Shown here: positions 10,825 through 64,000 of the stretch, piece by piece | Layout: the number at the start of each line of letters is the position of its first letter | How positions within the stretch are numbered: position 1 is the first letter of the stretch | Assembly: GCF_048128805.1 (NCBI RefSeq) | Contig: NC_136016.1 | Location: forward strand, 19,953,176 to 20,017,175 | Source of the DNA: Centroberyx gerrardi | Taxonomy: Eukaryota; Chordata; Actinopteri; Beryciformes; Berycidae | Length of the DNA: 64,000 nucleotides | Direction of reading: 5' to 3' | Made by a program: the position numbers and the translations under genes | The notes under the pieces: generated by a model | The model's database searches: none | Seen by the model: only the letters and a program-made list of their open reading frames with translations | What the model was told of the DNA's origin: nothing

Positions 10825-11351
10825 TTCCAGGCAGGCAGACGCTCCAGTTAGTACTCATCAAGCTTTCTTGCATCGACGCTGAGCGATTCTGGGCCAGGAG
10901 CGGCCCCTTGGAGAGCCACCTAGCCAAGAGAGGAGGAGGAGGAAAAAGACACATCGGTGTATTTATAGAAAAATGAGGCCTCACAATACCCTTTTTGGAG
11001 AGAGAATTATTAAGGAACGGAGTGGCGCGGGTGCACGCGTCCCAGTTTTCTGATTAACACTGTGCAAGCGGGCCGGCCCTAGGATGAATCAGGGATGAGA
11101 CGCAGGACTAACTCCTTGACACACTCACAGAGAGACTTCACTCGCTTTTCATGCACAGTCACCCCGTGCTCATGTGGAGGCTGCTATGGGTTTCAGTGTG
11201 GAGGACTCTGATGATGGGGCAGTGTTTTGAAATCTTCACCCCTTTCAGTTTGACTTAGGGTTGTGTTTTTTTTTCTGCCGTACTTTTATATTTGAGAGGA
11301 CAGATTGGATATTAGCCCGGTAGCAGGCCGCCTGCTATTTTGATATTCAAG
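8214..11351. other. Divergent intergenic region zdhhc4 / grid2ip
   Basis: The promoters of zdhhc4 (minus) and of long grid2ip (plus) should lie here. Visible contents: a hAT-like MITE (9992-10388), a G-rich run near 10600, and (CA)n at 10789-10820. An 85-codon minus-strand frame at 8691-8948 has no recognised family or splice context. I see no convincing core promoter motif. Confidence 0.5.
9992..10388. mobile_element. hAT-like MITE with perfect 8-bp target duplication
   Basis: Starts CAGTGGTTCTCAACCT and ends AGGCTGAGAACCACTG, good inverted termini. Flanked by identical ATCTAGAA at 9984-9991 and 10389-10396. No transposase frame is present. 397 bp. Confidence 0.85.
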
Positions 11352-53655
<42,304 letters not shown>

Positions 53656-54452
53656 AAAAGAGAAACACGGCCAAAAACCGTTTTCACTCTGCTCTCCTCA
53701 ACCAAAGTGCCAAGATCACACACAGAGACACTCGAACCGACAGGAACAGAGAACACATCATCTATAGCAAATAGGAAAAAAAAACGATAATAATGGAAAT
53801 GTATATATTTATTGGTTGATTGGTTGATTTATTGATGGCAGCAGTTTGTGAGTGTGTTATTTCAGGTGCTGGTTAGAGCAGGAACATTCAGGTGTCCAAA
53901 GTCAATAGGGATTCACCGCACACTGAAACCACTCAGACCAGTTTTTCCATTGCTTACATCTCTTTTTAATATAGCAAAATTTAATATGGCAACAGATACA
54001 CTTGTTTGCTCCAGTATATCTCGTTGCTACACATTATACGTATTAAAAGGAGATATAAGCGATGGAAACAACTGGTCTGAATATTTACAAATTAATTATG
54101 TTTATTATATGACTCTATAAAGTATATATTTTCTATCAGATCATATTTGAAAATTGTAAAGATTAAGTGTAGATGTAGACTGATGCCAGTTGATTGTACC
54201 GAATGTATCTGGGATCAAGACATTTTAAGTGTAGTGGGAGTTTATGGGAGCGGGTTTGGTTTAATAACCCCCAGTGTGTTTAATGAGACGGTAAATACAC
54301 ACCTACTGACTCCCATAGATAATTATTTGATGATAGATATTGTTTACCACAGTCTGTTTCCACAAAGCATCTCAGTCTGTTTGCTGATCTAGAATCACAG
54401 ATCAAGTCATTCTCGCACAAATCACAATTAAAAGCACAATGTTGTTGTGATT

Positions 54453-55271
54453 TTAAAGGGGCGCTATTACAGGAATTAAGATTTTCCTCTATTTATAATC
54501 GAATATATTTAATGAAGACATTGTTAAAATTTGATTTTACTTCAGTGGTTGAATTTTACATTTTCCAAAATCCATCCTTGTTTACAGGCAGTTTCAGACT
54601 AACTCCAGTCAACGCATCACAACTGGACTTGATCCTGATTGGCTCCCATCACTGAACAATTACTAAAATCCTTCCAATGAGGAAAGTTTGCTCAGCAAGT
54701 TTGTCTCATTGTTCCCCACAATGAAATGAGGGGAGGGACTATGGATTATTAGTCTGTCCATTCGTTACGCACAATATCTCGGACGCCACTGATTGGGTTT
54801 TTCACGACATTTCGGGGAATGATGCATCTCATCGCTCCATTGTGCTGTTTTTAAAATTGCACTGATTTACCTAAAGGGGGGCGCTAAAGATTTTGATGAA
54901 ACTTGGGGACATGATGCATCTCACCACTGTTTTACAGCATTTTCAAACACTAATTGGCCCAACGGGGGGCGCTACCATTACAGATCAAAACAAGGAGACG
55001 TATTGATTCCTGATTGGCTGGAAAGAGACGGCATCATTCGTGGGGGACGGCATGTTTACTGTTGCCTTGTTTCATTGAGAACAGCTGGTATTTTTAGCCA
55101 ATCAGGATCCAGTATTGTGACTGTTCTGCCTGTGAGGACTTTAAGTCTTCAAATTCATTCAATAAATACCCTTTTAAACTACATTTATGTGCAAAAGTCA
55201 TGAAGAACATTACTCTTATCCTGAGCCTTAGCATGTGTGAAAACATGATGAAAATAATGTGGCACCTTTAA
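54453..55271. mobile_element. TTAA-bounded MITE, family D
   Basis: Starts TTAAAGGGGCGCTATTACAG and ends AAATAATGTGGCACCTTTAA, inverted and TTAA-bounded, 819 bp. The interior repeats GGGGGGCGCTA and GATGCATCTCA. Its position suggests it is transcribed in the grid2ip 3' UTR. Confidence 0.65.
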
Positions 55272-56234
55272 CGGCAACACTGATCCTATATCAGCACCAT
55301 ATGAGATACTTTGTGGACGTCGGCCTATAAATCATCTCAGTTCCATGAAATGCGTGGGTGGAATAGTAAATATTTTTCAACAATTAGCGTTTTTTTCTGT
55401 CGATTCATAAATATGAAGATAAACGCCAGCTTTTATGTGAAAAGGCTGCGCTGTGTGCTTCTGGCAGCGAGGACGGCTAATGGTTCTGCACTTTCTAGAG
55501 TATTATTAGAGCGTTGTAAACACAAGCCCGCTTTAAACAAGTGGGTGGCTGCTGAATGGAAGAAGAGAAAATGTATAATGTCAAAAGCGTGGAGAAAAAA
55601 AAAAAAAGTTCCTACTGTAAATTGTTATTTCCTGACTCTCCTGGTTGTCATGGTGATGTCATGGTGATGTCATGACTCATCCACGGTGTACCTGTAGCTA
55701 TATTGTATTTTACGTTGATGGGATATTGTTTAGATTGTACATTCATGGTTTGCTATGCACAGTTCATCGTTTTTGTTTCGTATTGTACACCTGTGAGTCC
55801 TAAAAATCCACGTTACACATCATTTATTTTCATATGGGAATTTCAAGAATGTCATCAGGAAAGCACAATTGTATTTCTGCACAGCTTTAGTCAGGCTTAG
55901 GTGACTGTGTGATCTCCTACAACGCGATCCTAGCTGCTACTAGTGTAGTACGGTGTTTCTCGTCCAAATCATTTGCATGTTGGTGCATTTTAATGTAAAA
56001 AGATCTGGAGCTGTTCACCCTCCCTGGATAGTTAGGTTTAAAATACAAGTGATTCTGTTAGTCTAGTTTAAGTTTATTTATTCGTTGCCTACAATTTCCC
56101 TTTTATAACTGTTTTATATGTTTTCATGGAAAGCTGTTTATGTCGTGCGGTTAATGTTTTACCTTTATATGTTTTGGTCAAATGCTTTCAAATGAAGGAT
56201 ATGTTTTTGATCTATAAAAAGTATTATGCTTGAA

Positions 56235-56240
56235 AATAAA
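56235..56240 (+). terminator. Candidate poly(A) signal of grid2ip
   Basis: Perfect AATAAA about 2.6 kb past the stop, followed within 30 bp by CCCTGTGCCTCC. No transcript evidence. Confidence 0.45.
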
Positions 56241-56637
56241 ACTGCCTGACATCCCTGTGCCTCCTAATGAAAAATCACTATATCAGTGAAGTTATAGTGA
56301 CCTTAACAACCATTGAGGGTTTTGTTTGTTTTTGTTTTGATCTCCAGTAGTATCACCATAATATTCCTGACACATTTATGTTATAAAACAGCTTGACCTT
56401 TGACCTAAGCTTTAACGGGAGGTGTCAGTCAATTCTTTTATGAAAACTCATTGTTCACAGAAAAACATCAAAAGTAACTTATATAATGATAAGACTCCCA
56501 TTTGTTTTTTTTCCCCATGCAGCCCCCAACCTGAAAAGATTTTTATTCTTAGATATGATTTAATTTACAACTACATACCTGTCCATTACTGTATAAAATA
56601 TAAATGATGACTAGCAGTCAAGCTTTTCTTCATATAC

Positions 56638-56643
56638 TTTATT
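56638..56643 (-). terminator. Candidate distal poly(A) signal of arhgap17
   Basis: TTTATT on the plus strand is AATAAA on the minus strand, about 2.35 kb past the arhgap17 stop. A nearer hexamer exists at 58101-58106, so proximal polyadenylation is possible. Confidence 0.4.
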
Positions 56644-58991
56644 TTCTTTGGAAAGGGGGTATAACCAAGCATTCATATTACATGTTTTTTTTTATTTCAT
56701 GTTTAAGCTCACCAGACAGCATACATACAAAAAACTATGGAGCTTAAAATTGCAGCATTATCATTTCTAGTTTAATGGCATTTGTTCGTCTTGAAGAGCC
56801 TTGAGAGACCAAGGAGTCTTGATGCAGGGAGATAAGGCAGCGAGGTCCGGGAGCAGAGAGAGAGAGAGAAAGGGGGGATTTATAATGCGTGATTGTCTCT
56901 GAAAAGCAGTATATCATTCTGTTTTCAGGGCAACTGCGGCATCCAAGACGTTCCCCGTTGGTACCATGTCGGCTCAGTTCTCTGGGAACCGAACTCTGAA
57001 TTATATTCAAGGCCAAAAGCAAAGCTTACACAGAAAAATACAAGGAAGCAATTTTTCTGACCTGGCAAAAAAATCTAACACCACCTCACTACTGAGTTTT
57101 TTTTACAGCGCGGCGTAAAACCCAGCTCAGTGGGAAAGACTGAAGGAAACCTGTTCACTACAAAAACCACTCCTCGAGTTTGGGCTGCGCTCAAGTGCAA
57201 AATCAACCGTTTATGCGACTCGCTGTTCGGGATGAAGAGTGCTTTGATATCGTCCTTTTCCTACATTCACTTTATACAGATCCTGTCACTAATGCCCCAG
57301 CAACACCAGAGTAAACAACAAGATAGATAGATGGAAAAATAGAAAGGCAAAATACTGACTGCCTCCAGGCTGGGAGATACAGCTGCTACTTCTGCTTGTG
57401 AAACCCAAAGCCATCTAATCCAAAAAACACATCTTAAATACACGGCTTGTGTGGAACCCAGAACCATATAACAAGAGTTCCACCACAGAGGGTCAATCGC
57501 CTCTTTACGTCCCTGAAATATTAATGTTGCCAAGACATTAGCTTCTTGGAAATACTGTAGCATCAGGAGCTAAGTGTATCCTCAATACAGTAAATATATA
57601 ATGCTGTAACTCTTTCAATATATGGTTCTGGAAGGAACCGGTAAGGCATGATTTACATTTAGAAGACTGCATACTTACATCAAGCCACAGGGAATGTGTG
57701 TTTTTTTTTTTTTGTGGGTTTTTTTTTCTTTCCGGAAATAAATACAAGAGAGAGCAAAAGGATGGGTTTCCATACAAAAACAGGCTAAAAAGGTAAATCA
57801 AGTGTTTGAGACGACTGGAAACCTGCAGTCACCAGCTACACTTTCAGCAACAGTTTTGGTTTCTACTTCACTCTCTAACGTTTCCCCTCTCTCCCCTGTG
57901 CTGTAGAAACACCTCCTTTATTTCTTGATCTAAGGCCATTTTCAACATCAACAAAATACAAAACACCTCACACCAAATACCAAAGAAGTCTCATCAGTCC
58001 ACAGTTCAGCAACACCCCCCTCCTGCCCAGTCCATTCAGGTACAACTTCCCAGGCAAAACACAAGCGAGTTTCCTCCATGTACTGAAAGTATCCAAGCTC
58101 TTTATTGCTGCGCATCATCATTAACAAAGTTTTACGGGGACTTTGTTGGTGCTACAGTGGAAAATTTACACGAGGCTCGAGTCCTCGGGTTCTGCTGTGT
58201 GTAGCTGATTGTCTGGAGCTCGGTCTGCATGGAGCGAATGTTACAGTATAGAAGTACAGAGGCTTTGCAGGCAGCTGCGTCACAAATCTCCTAGCAGCCA
58301 CGTCTGGCGCCATCATGGAGGTCCAGTGGAGAGCTGACTGTACACTAACAGCTAAATATTTAACAAGGCTAGAAGACAGATACCTGAAAAGGATTATTGT
58401 GGTGTGGGTGGAAGTTAATTCAGTGATAGCGAGTGGTCCGATATGGCGGTTTGCTTCTAAATGTAGGTTACTGTGACACAGAAAGCTCTCGTCTTTAGCC
58501 CTATCCTCTACTATAAAGCACTACGAGTTGTAGCTTGAGAAGAGTCAGCTCAGTTAACCTGAACAAACTAGCTAGCTAACTAGCCAGCAGGCAGATTTAG
58601 CAAAGACACTGATGTTAATGTTAAAATGTCACAACTAGCCACGGCTAACGCTAGCTTCTACTAGATAAGTTAGCTAGTGCGCAAATCAGATGCGTTTACG
58701 AGACAGTGATGGTTACTATGGTTAGCTAGAACACAGAAATTAACCGTGACTATTCAATTCTGTTGAGACGGACAAATTGTACAATTAGAAACACAATCAG
58801 CTGTTCACAGCCACTGTGGACCTCCAATATGGCCGCCGGAGGGTGCGTTACGTCACGTGAAAGCCCTCTATACAGGTGGAGAATATAACAGCAGAGGTTT
58901 ATCTATCTGAGGAGCGCTGCAGAAGTGGGCTGGGATGAAAGAGGAGGAGAATGGATGAGAGCAGGTGCGGGGGTGCGGTCTCCCCTCCTCC
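56644..58991 (-). other. arhgap17 3' UTR region
   Basis: Minus-strand 3' UTR if the distal signal is used. It contains an A/T-homopolymer stretch (57698-57730) and a GCTAGCTAACTAGC-rich segment at 58567-58680. The 58805-58860 stretch is CpG-containing (GGCCGCCGG, TTACGTCACGTGA), with CRE-like and E-box-like sites, although no promoter is expected there. No coding exon. Confidence 0.5.
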
Positions 58992-59125
58992 TTATAGGAC
59001 AGTGCTCTCAGAGTCCAGGTCAGAGTCTTTGGGAGGAGGCAGGCAGGAGGAAGCCGCTGGCTGCTGGTCCACAGCGAGCTCGGGGACGAAGGCGCGGCTC
59101 AACCCTTTGAAAGACATCGCCGGGT
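58992..59125 (-). CDS. arhgap17: arhgap17 last exon (PDZ ligand)
   Basis: After TTTCCTCTCCAG the minus strand encodes PAMSFKGLSRAFVPELAVDQ and onward to LPPPKDSDLDSESTVL and TAA at 58994-58992. It enters with two bases, completing GAC with the previous exon. The end matches the family C-terminus. Confidence 0.9.
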
Positions 59126-62100
59126 CTGGAGAGGAAACACAAGACCAAGGACACACAAGTCACACTCAGCAGACTGTGAAGAACAAATGATAAGCCTCTG
59201 GCGAAGACCGAGGGTGATAACTTTAGTTAAAGCTGCACTAGGCAAGATTTTTATGTAAAAACACACCTGTCTTATCAGCCTAATTCACAAAGTGGGGCTG
59301 TAATAGAGAAGGGCGTCTCACCCTCACTAAATGAGACGCTGTAGATTCGCCCTGTTTGCCAAAATGAAATTCTGGTGTCAGTATGGTCACTTCTCCCACA
59401 GGAAAGGACCACGAACTTAAGAGTGAAATCCAGACTGTCTCCTGGACAGCAGTGAGCAGCGCTCCGTCCAGAGAAAACTGGACTCACCAACGTTAGATCT
59501 TTCCCTTTGGTTTACTTTGGTATAAAGGATAAACATTTCTGGGTATTGAAGTTGAGATTTTTCAAACAGTTACCTCTCCTTGCCATTTGGAGCCACCAAC
59601 ATGCAAAGTTGCCTAGTGCAGCTTTAACAAAAGAAGACAAAACAATGTTTCACTAAAAAAAAATAAGCTATAATTAAAGATAAGCTATTCATATTCAGAC
59701 TGTAAAATACTCACTTTTGTAATCAAAACAACATGCTTTGACAACTGTTTGGTGTTAGTAAGCTATGGCAAACATGTTCCCATGCAAACAGGCATTCACA
59801 TAAAACATAACATAAATATCCTTACAAGGACAACACACTATGTATGTCCACATTTACATGAACAACAGGCAAAAAAACAAACTTGAGCAATTTCATCCAG
59901 AAGGATGAAAACATTTAAACTGTCTGCAATTATGCCACCCAGCGCAGCAGTGTAATATTTTCCATGGCTGGAACAGCAGGGAGGTTCAGCAGTGAAACAG
60001 GAAGGTTTTGTCACAGTGAGCTTTCTAACAGCAGGTGGGGCTGTTTGGCCAGAGACTGCAGTCGTAAGTAAAGTGCAACAAGCAGTGGTGATGAGCGAAA
60101 TAATAGAAGGCATGTTAATCTGAACTGGGGGTTATGGTAAATCAATTATGAATTGATACATTGTCTGATTGGAAGTCTAGGAATCAATAAGTAATGGAAT
60201 ACTCTGTCTCTATGACAATGTTAATTTCAGTCCAAGTTCAGGAAATATGATGCTTATATTTTAAATCATAGCTTGATAAAGACTAGTCAGTCAAAGAGCT
60301 AAAACTAATCAATATGTTTCCTGGAATATCTAAATCTGAATGTGTATTTTCCTAGAATAAACAAGATTAACCACATTAAGGAGAATAAAAATTAGAACCA
60401 GGACTGGTAAATTCCTAACAATTATCAACCCCATTTCAGATTGAATTTAAAACAAACAAACAAAGTGATAGTCAATAATCAATCAAGGCACAGCAGAGAG
60501 CATATCCTGTGATTTGGATGCTTTTGTCATGCAGGCGGTGCGATTCACTCTGAACACACATCAGTACATCATGTTCAGCTGGTACAGTAGGACACACCAG
60601 AGACGAGACATATCAAGTGATAGACATGCACGTCAGAGTTGGACATGCTTGATACTGGGACAGTGCTTTTGAAACTCAAAATACTGACAGTACAGACAAC
60701 GAGACAAACAAAATACGATGTTTCACGTTTTAAAAACCTCACTAAAATATTCTCACAGAACCTAAGTGAGCAAATATTTCCATGGATAGTAAAGGGTTTG
60801 AAAATGACACACTTAGTAAATCCAGTTGTGCATTTAAAATTTGTATTTTGGCATTTCGAAAAAGAAATCAGTCAGTTGCAAACCCTTAAAGTGTTACTGA
60901 TAAGATGTTTCAATAACTGGGGATGGAAGTTAATGACTGGTGATAAATGATAGCTAATGGTGTCTGGGTGGCCAGGTAGACGGCAGGCAAAACAAAATGG
61001 CTGCGGTGATAAATGATGTTTCAAAAGGCAAACGAAAAGTGCGGGAGCTGCAAATGCAAAAGTTCAATCAACAACAAACCTCTCACAAGTGCCTCTTTAA
61101 CCTGTGGAGGTATTGCAATGCAAGACTATTAGAGAGGAAGCATGTGGAACATATTGAACTACTATTTCAGCAGTGAAATAAAATTATAAAATAGGAATGG
61201 GACAAAATATATCAAAATTCAATATATCGCAATGCAAAAATGTGACAATACGTGTATTCAAATCAGAAATGATGCTCACCCATGATCTTGTAAGCAGAGG
61301 CACAGATCCCGTTGGTATCGCTGGCCGGTGTGGGCGGCTGGGGCGGCGGGGGGATGTTGGGTCTGTTCCTGGGTTTGGGGACGGGCCGCGGTCGGGGAAG
61401 GGAGCCGGACTGGAAGGGAGAGGGGGACGGAGGAGGGGCGGCGCCGGGCCCGTCCTGGGCGGCGGTGGAGGGCGGAGGGGTGTCCGGCGGGGTCGGGGTG
61501 TCTGGAGGCGAGGGGTCCGGGCCCGGCTGCTCCCCGGGGGGCTGGCTGATCGATCTGGGCTGGGCCGAAGGGCTGACCTGGGTGGGAGGCTGCGGGGGCG
61601 GGTGGCTGGGCGCCTGGATCGGGGGCTGGTTGCTGGAGTGGCGCCTGGGCGTGGCACACGGCTGCGGGGTCGGGGAGGTGGGGGAGGTGGGCGAGTGGCT
61701 GGAGAGCGGTCTGGGAGTGGGGCTGAGGGACTGGGAGGAGCCCGAGGAGGGGGGCTGGCTCGTCGAATTACTGGGCTGACTGGGAGGAGGGTTTGTCGGT
61801 TTGGGAGGGGCGGGAGCCGGCTTCTTGGTACCTGGGAAGCAGAAGGTGAATCTCTGCATCAAGATTTGTAATTGGTGAAAGATAAAAAGAATAACATATC
61901 AGTTCTATAGTGTCTTTGTGTATGCTGCTTCCATCTGTAAATGCCAACAATCCCCATTTGCTTGTAGACACGTTGCTGTATATACTGTACAAGGCTCCCA
62001 CTGATCCTGATGTAAAATTCCATGACTTTCCATAACTAACTCGGAGCTCTTCCATGACCTAAAAATTTTATTATTTCCTGGATTGTTAGTTGTTGTCTAA

Positions 62101-63945
62101 AGGGGTAAACAGTCTGGTTTCAACTACAGTTGGGCTGAAAACCACCATCTAATGCAATAAATGTGTGAAACAAGTTAGAAAATACTTTCTGGTATATTCC
62201 TGTGAAGTGAACCATTTGTAAAACTAAACTACTGCTGCTACTACTAATAATAATAGTAGTAATAAACTTTATTTATACAGCAAATTCATAAAAATAATTT
62301 ACAAAGTGCTTTACAGCCAAACAGAACAATAATAAAAAACAGCAGGTAAAGGAGAACAATGGAAACAACATAAGAACAGGTAAGGTAAGAACTATAAAAT
62401 AATATCTAAAAAATAATAATAATAATAATAAAAAAAAGTTTATAAAAAGAAGTCTTTAAAAGAGACGTATAAGATGATCCAGACTTGGCAAACTTTATAT
62501 CAAGTCATTCCAGAGTTTAGGGACTCTGACTGCAGTATGTGGACGTATTTGCTCGGAAATGTAGGGTGGGGCTAAACCACGTACTGCTTTGTAAGTGATC
62601 AATAAGAACTTAAAATCAATTCTACATTTTATAATGCAAGGAAGCTAAAATCAGAGTAATGTGGTCTATTCTCCTAATGCCTGTTAAGAGCCTGGCAGCT
62701 GCGTTCTGAACCAACTGCAGACATGAGAGAGAGTGTTATGACTGATACCAGACAGTCCAATCAAGAGGAAATAAAAGCAGAAATTACCATTTCTAGATGT
62801 ATAATAGATAAAAATGATTACAAATAAATATATAAAAATGACAAAAATAATTTTAGAGATATTTCCCAATTGGAAAAACATAACTGTACACTATGCTCTG
62901 GACATTTCTATCTGTACACTAGCACATGTGAATAGGTAACAATGCACACTTGTACATCCATTCAATCCTACAAATATGTCAATGAAGACACTACATCTTT
63001 ATTTATTTGTGGTATTATTTTACTATGTTTGGTTGTTGTAATTACTTGTGTTATCTTCAGCACTCTCAGTTCATCTTATTCCGCTATCCTCTGCTGCTGC
63101 AATAACCCAATTTCCCCACAGGGATCATTATAGTTTTATCGAATCTAATGAATAATAGCAGCAAACACAGTGATAATGCTGGTTTTCAGTTGGGAACGGG
63201 ATATTAACTTGCAGACTCTCTCACCTCTGCGCATCATGTGGGGACTGGGCCCCATGGATCCAGCCCCGGGGGTCCCCATGCCAGCCTGCCCCCCTCCGGA
63301 CCCGTTCCTCTGGAGCAGAGGGGTTGGGTTGGAGGTGGAGCCGGTGTCACGTAGCTTTGGGTTGCTGGATAGAGAGAAAAAAGAAAAAACAAATGTCTAT
63401 TAAAACTTCAAGCTTGCTGAAATGCTGGGTAATGATTAGACACAAGCATCCACCAGAGAGAGGGATTTTATTGCAGTTTGGAGCCATTAAAAGCAGATAC
63501 AGTGCGTTCTCAACCCGGAAAACTGATCTCCAATGTCAAGCGCTGTAACGAGAAACCTCATACATATAATCTATAATTATGTTTCTGTGTGTCTCTCCTC
63601 GATTCACCTTCCCAATACAGTCTGTAGGATCAATAGAATGCTGAACTGAATAGAGTTATCTGTCTGGAGTGCCTCGGTTATGAATGCTGTCCTTTCACTC
63701 ACTGACTCCCCTTCAATCGTTACATAAGAGGCACCAATGTCCAGGCCTTCCAAGGCAGTTGAGTCCAGTTGGTCTGAACTTCCTGCTGATTCCAGCGTTT
63801 TAGGGAGGAGAGCAGAGGCTTGGGAAGGAGCGAGGCCCTGGGAGTGAGAATGACAGCAGCCATTGTTGTGCTGTGTCAGTGGGCTGAACCGAGACAAGTC
63901 TGCATAGCTGTAACTGGTGGAGCTGTATGAAAACTTGTGGTTTTG
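58992..63945 (-). CDS. arhgap17: ARHGAP17 (RICH1/nadrin), C-terminal exons only
   Basis: This is a Rho-family GAP (BAR, RhoGAP, proline-rich tail) acting on Cdc42/Rac1 at epithelial junctions and in exocytosis. Only the proline-rich tail is in the window; the 5' exons lie beyond 64000. Confident minus-strand exons are 63364-63225, 61831-61280 and 59125-58992, joined in phase; 63945-63608 is a candidate further exon. Visible matches to human are MRRGTKKPAPAPPKPTNPPP, IQAPSHPPPQPPTQ and LPRPRPVPKPRNRP. The protein ends DSDLDSESTVL (human DIDNDTESTAL), a class I PDZ ligand (S/T-x-hydrophobic). The SH3-binding PxxP repeats are kept. Confidence 0.92.
59126..61279 (-). other. arhgap17 intron before the last exon
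   Basis: 2.15 kb. It holds a complete family E MITE (59227-59627); the rest is AT-rich with no recognised repeat or exon. The 91- and 103-codon frames lack support. Confidence 0.6.
59227..59627. mobile_element. TTAA-bounded MITE, family E copy 2 (intact)
   Basis: Starts TTAAAGCTGCACTAGGCAAG and ends TTGCCTAGTGCAGCTTTAA, long inverted termini with TTAA at both ends. Collinear with 28310-28982 but without the hAT insertion. 401 bp. Confidence 0.85.
61280..61831 (-). CDS. arhgap17: arhgap17 large proline-rich exon
   Basis: 552 nt, 183 codons plus three split bases. It begins after CTTCCCAG with (G)TKKPAPAPPKPTNPPPSQPS, then Ser/Pro/Thr repeats, APSHPPPQPPTQVSPSAQPR, TPTPPDTPPPS and LPRPRPVPKPRNRPNIPPPP, and ends SAYKIM before G|GTGAGC. 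These are SH3-binding sites. The plus-strand and other-frame open frames of up to 224 codons are GC-rich shadows. Confidence 0.93.
62240..62760. repeat. Dispersed teleost repeat, about 0.5 kb
   Basis: Begins with (AAT)n and AATAAACTTTATTTATACAG and continues with CATTCCAGAGTTTAGGGACT, GTAATGTGGTCTATTCTCCT and GGCAGCTGCGTTCTGAACCA. This is a recurrent teleost element whose class I cannot assign. It shares its head with 27005-27145. Confidence 0.6.
63040..63155. repeat. Dispersed repeat, family K copy 3
   Basis: CTGCTGCAATAACCCAATTT then CCCCACAGGGATCATTATAG, the reverse of 6432-6550 and close to 50140-50275. Confidence 0.6.
63225..63364 (-). CDS. arhgap17: arhgap17 linker exon
   Basis: Minus strand after CTCTATCCAG: NPKLRDTGSTSNPTPLLQRN, then GSGGGQAGMGTPGAGSMGPS and PHMMRRG at the junction. 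The end matches human SPHTLRRAVKKPAPAPP. It enters with one base and leaves in phase 1. A frame with a stop (ACG TGA) is avoided by this phase. Confidence 0.85.
63608..63945 (-). CDS. arhgap17: Candidate upstream arhgap17 exon
   Basis: An open 338-nt interval between a C/T-rich acceptor GTGGTTCCCTAG and the donor GGGAAG|GTGAAT. It leaves in phase 2, exactly what the exon at 63364 needs. It encodes QNHKFSYSSTSYSYADLSRF and onward to FITEALQTDN and ILQTVLG. I do not recognise the sequence from ARHGAP17; it is not proline-rich. It may be a fish-specific or alternative exon, or chance. Confidence 0.45.
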
Positions 63946-64000
63946 CTAGGGAACCACAAGCGGAACAAAAGCGGCCAAATGAAGAGGCTGTGCATGCAAG
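63946..64000 (-). other. Window edge, arhgap17 intron
   Basis: The last 55 bp are upstream of the candidate exon acceptor on the minus strand. Nothing is recognised; the rest of arhgap17 lies outside. Confidence 0.5.

Larger units (their letters stand above)
53656..56240 (+). other. grid2ip 3' UTR and flank
   Basis: No further coding exon. A TTAA-bounded MITE (54453-55271) sits inside. AATAAA occurs at about 55161 and at 56235-56240; the latter is followed by a G/T-rich stretch and is the better end. Short open frames here are not supported. Confidence 0.55.
61832..63224 (-). other. arhgap17 intron between the Pro-rich exons
   Basis: 1.4 kb containing a dispersed repeat (62240-62760) and a family K repeat copy (63040-63155). 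No exon is visible. Confidence 0.6.

Noticed and set aside
58805..58860. CpG-containing promoter with CRE and E-box motifs
   Set aside because: It lies within the expected arhgap17 3' UTR, no first exon follows on either strand, and the motifs are short enough to occur by chance.
61197..61871. 224-codon plus-strand frame rich in Gly and Arg, and a 157-codon minus-strand frame
   Set aside because: They are antisense/shifted readings of the proline-rich arhgap17 exon, whose GC bias keeps all frames open.

Overview
The window looks like nuclear genomic DNA from a ray-finned fish, probably an acanthomorph. The protein-coding exons are short and spliced with clean GT/AG boundaries. The introns are full of (CA)n/(GT)n and (CT)n microsatellites, hAT-like and TTAA-bounded MITEs of the kind common in teleosts, a Tc1-like MITE and tRNA-derived SINEs. 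No prokaryotic, viral or organellar gene is visible. Genes were built by joining open frames at splice sites that keep phase and by matching the products to remembered vertebrate families; no database search was run.

Layout. (1) 434-2191, minus strand: pgp (phosphoglycolate / glycerol-3-phosphate phosphatase), two exons, complete, 310 aa. (2) 3728-7920, minus strand: zdhhc4 (DHHC palmitoyltransferase), six coding exons, complete, 347 aa, including a 74-nt exon too short to appear as a long open frame. (3) 11352-53655, plus strand: grid2ip (delphilin), 25 coding exons over 42 kb. The joined frame is 4365 nt (1454 aa), with three PDZ-like folds, two harmonin-N-like domains, a proline-rich FH1 region and an FH2 domain. 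A second, shorter form probably starts at 25550. (4) 58992 to the window end, minus strand: the 3' part of arhgap17 (RICH1/nadrin), with the proline-rich C-terminal tail and an ESTVL C-terminus. grid2ip and arhgap17 converge, with candidate poly(A) signals about 400 bp apart (56235 and 56643).

The genes do not form an operon-like unit; they are independent neighbours. zdhhc4 next to grid2ip matches human 7p22.1 from memory, while PGP and ARHGAP17 are on human 16p, so the fish interval joins two human blocks. Delphilin is a postsynaptic scaffold that binds the GluD2 receptor tail and, through FH1/FH2, the actin machinery; ARHGAP17 is a Rho-family GAP; ZDHHC4 palmitoylates membrane proteins from the ER/Golgi.

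The most unusual signals are: a 41-bp minisatellite (49146-49819) that has copied the splice donor of grid2ip exon 19 about sixteen times; a long (TG)n tract in place of a polypyrimidine tract before the skippable exon 11; the delphilin short-form start codon lying across a splice acceptor; a near-perfect 28-bp hairpin in intron 16; and a nested transposon whose empty target site survives in a second copy of its host element 31 kb away. I found no previously undescribed enzyme system or defence system.
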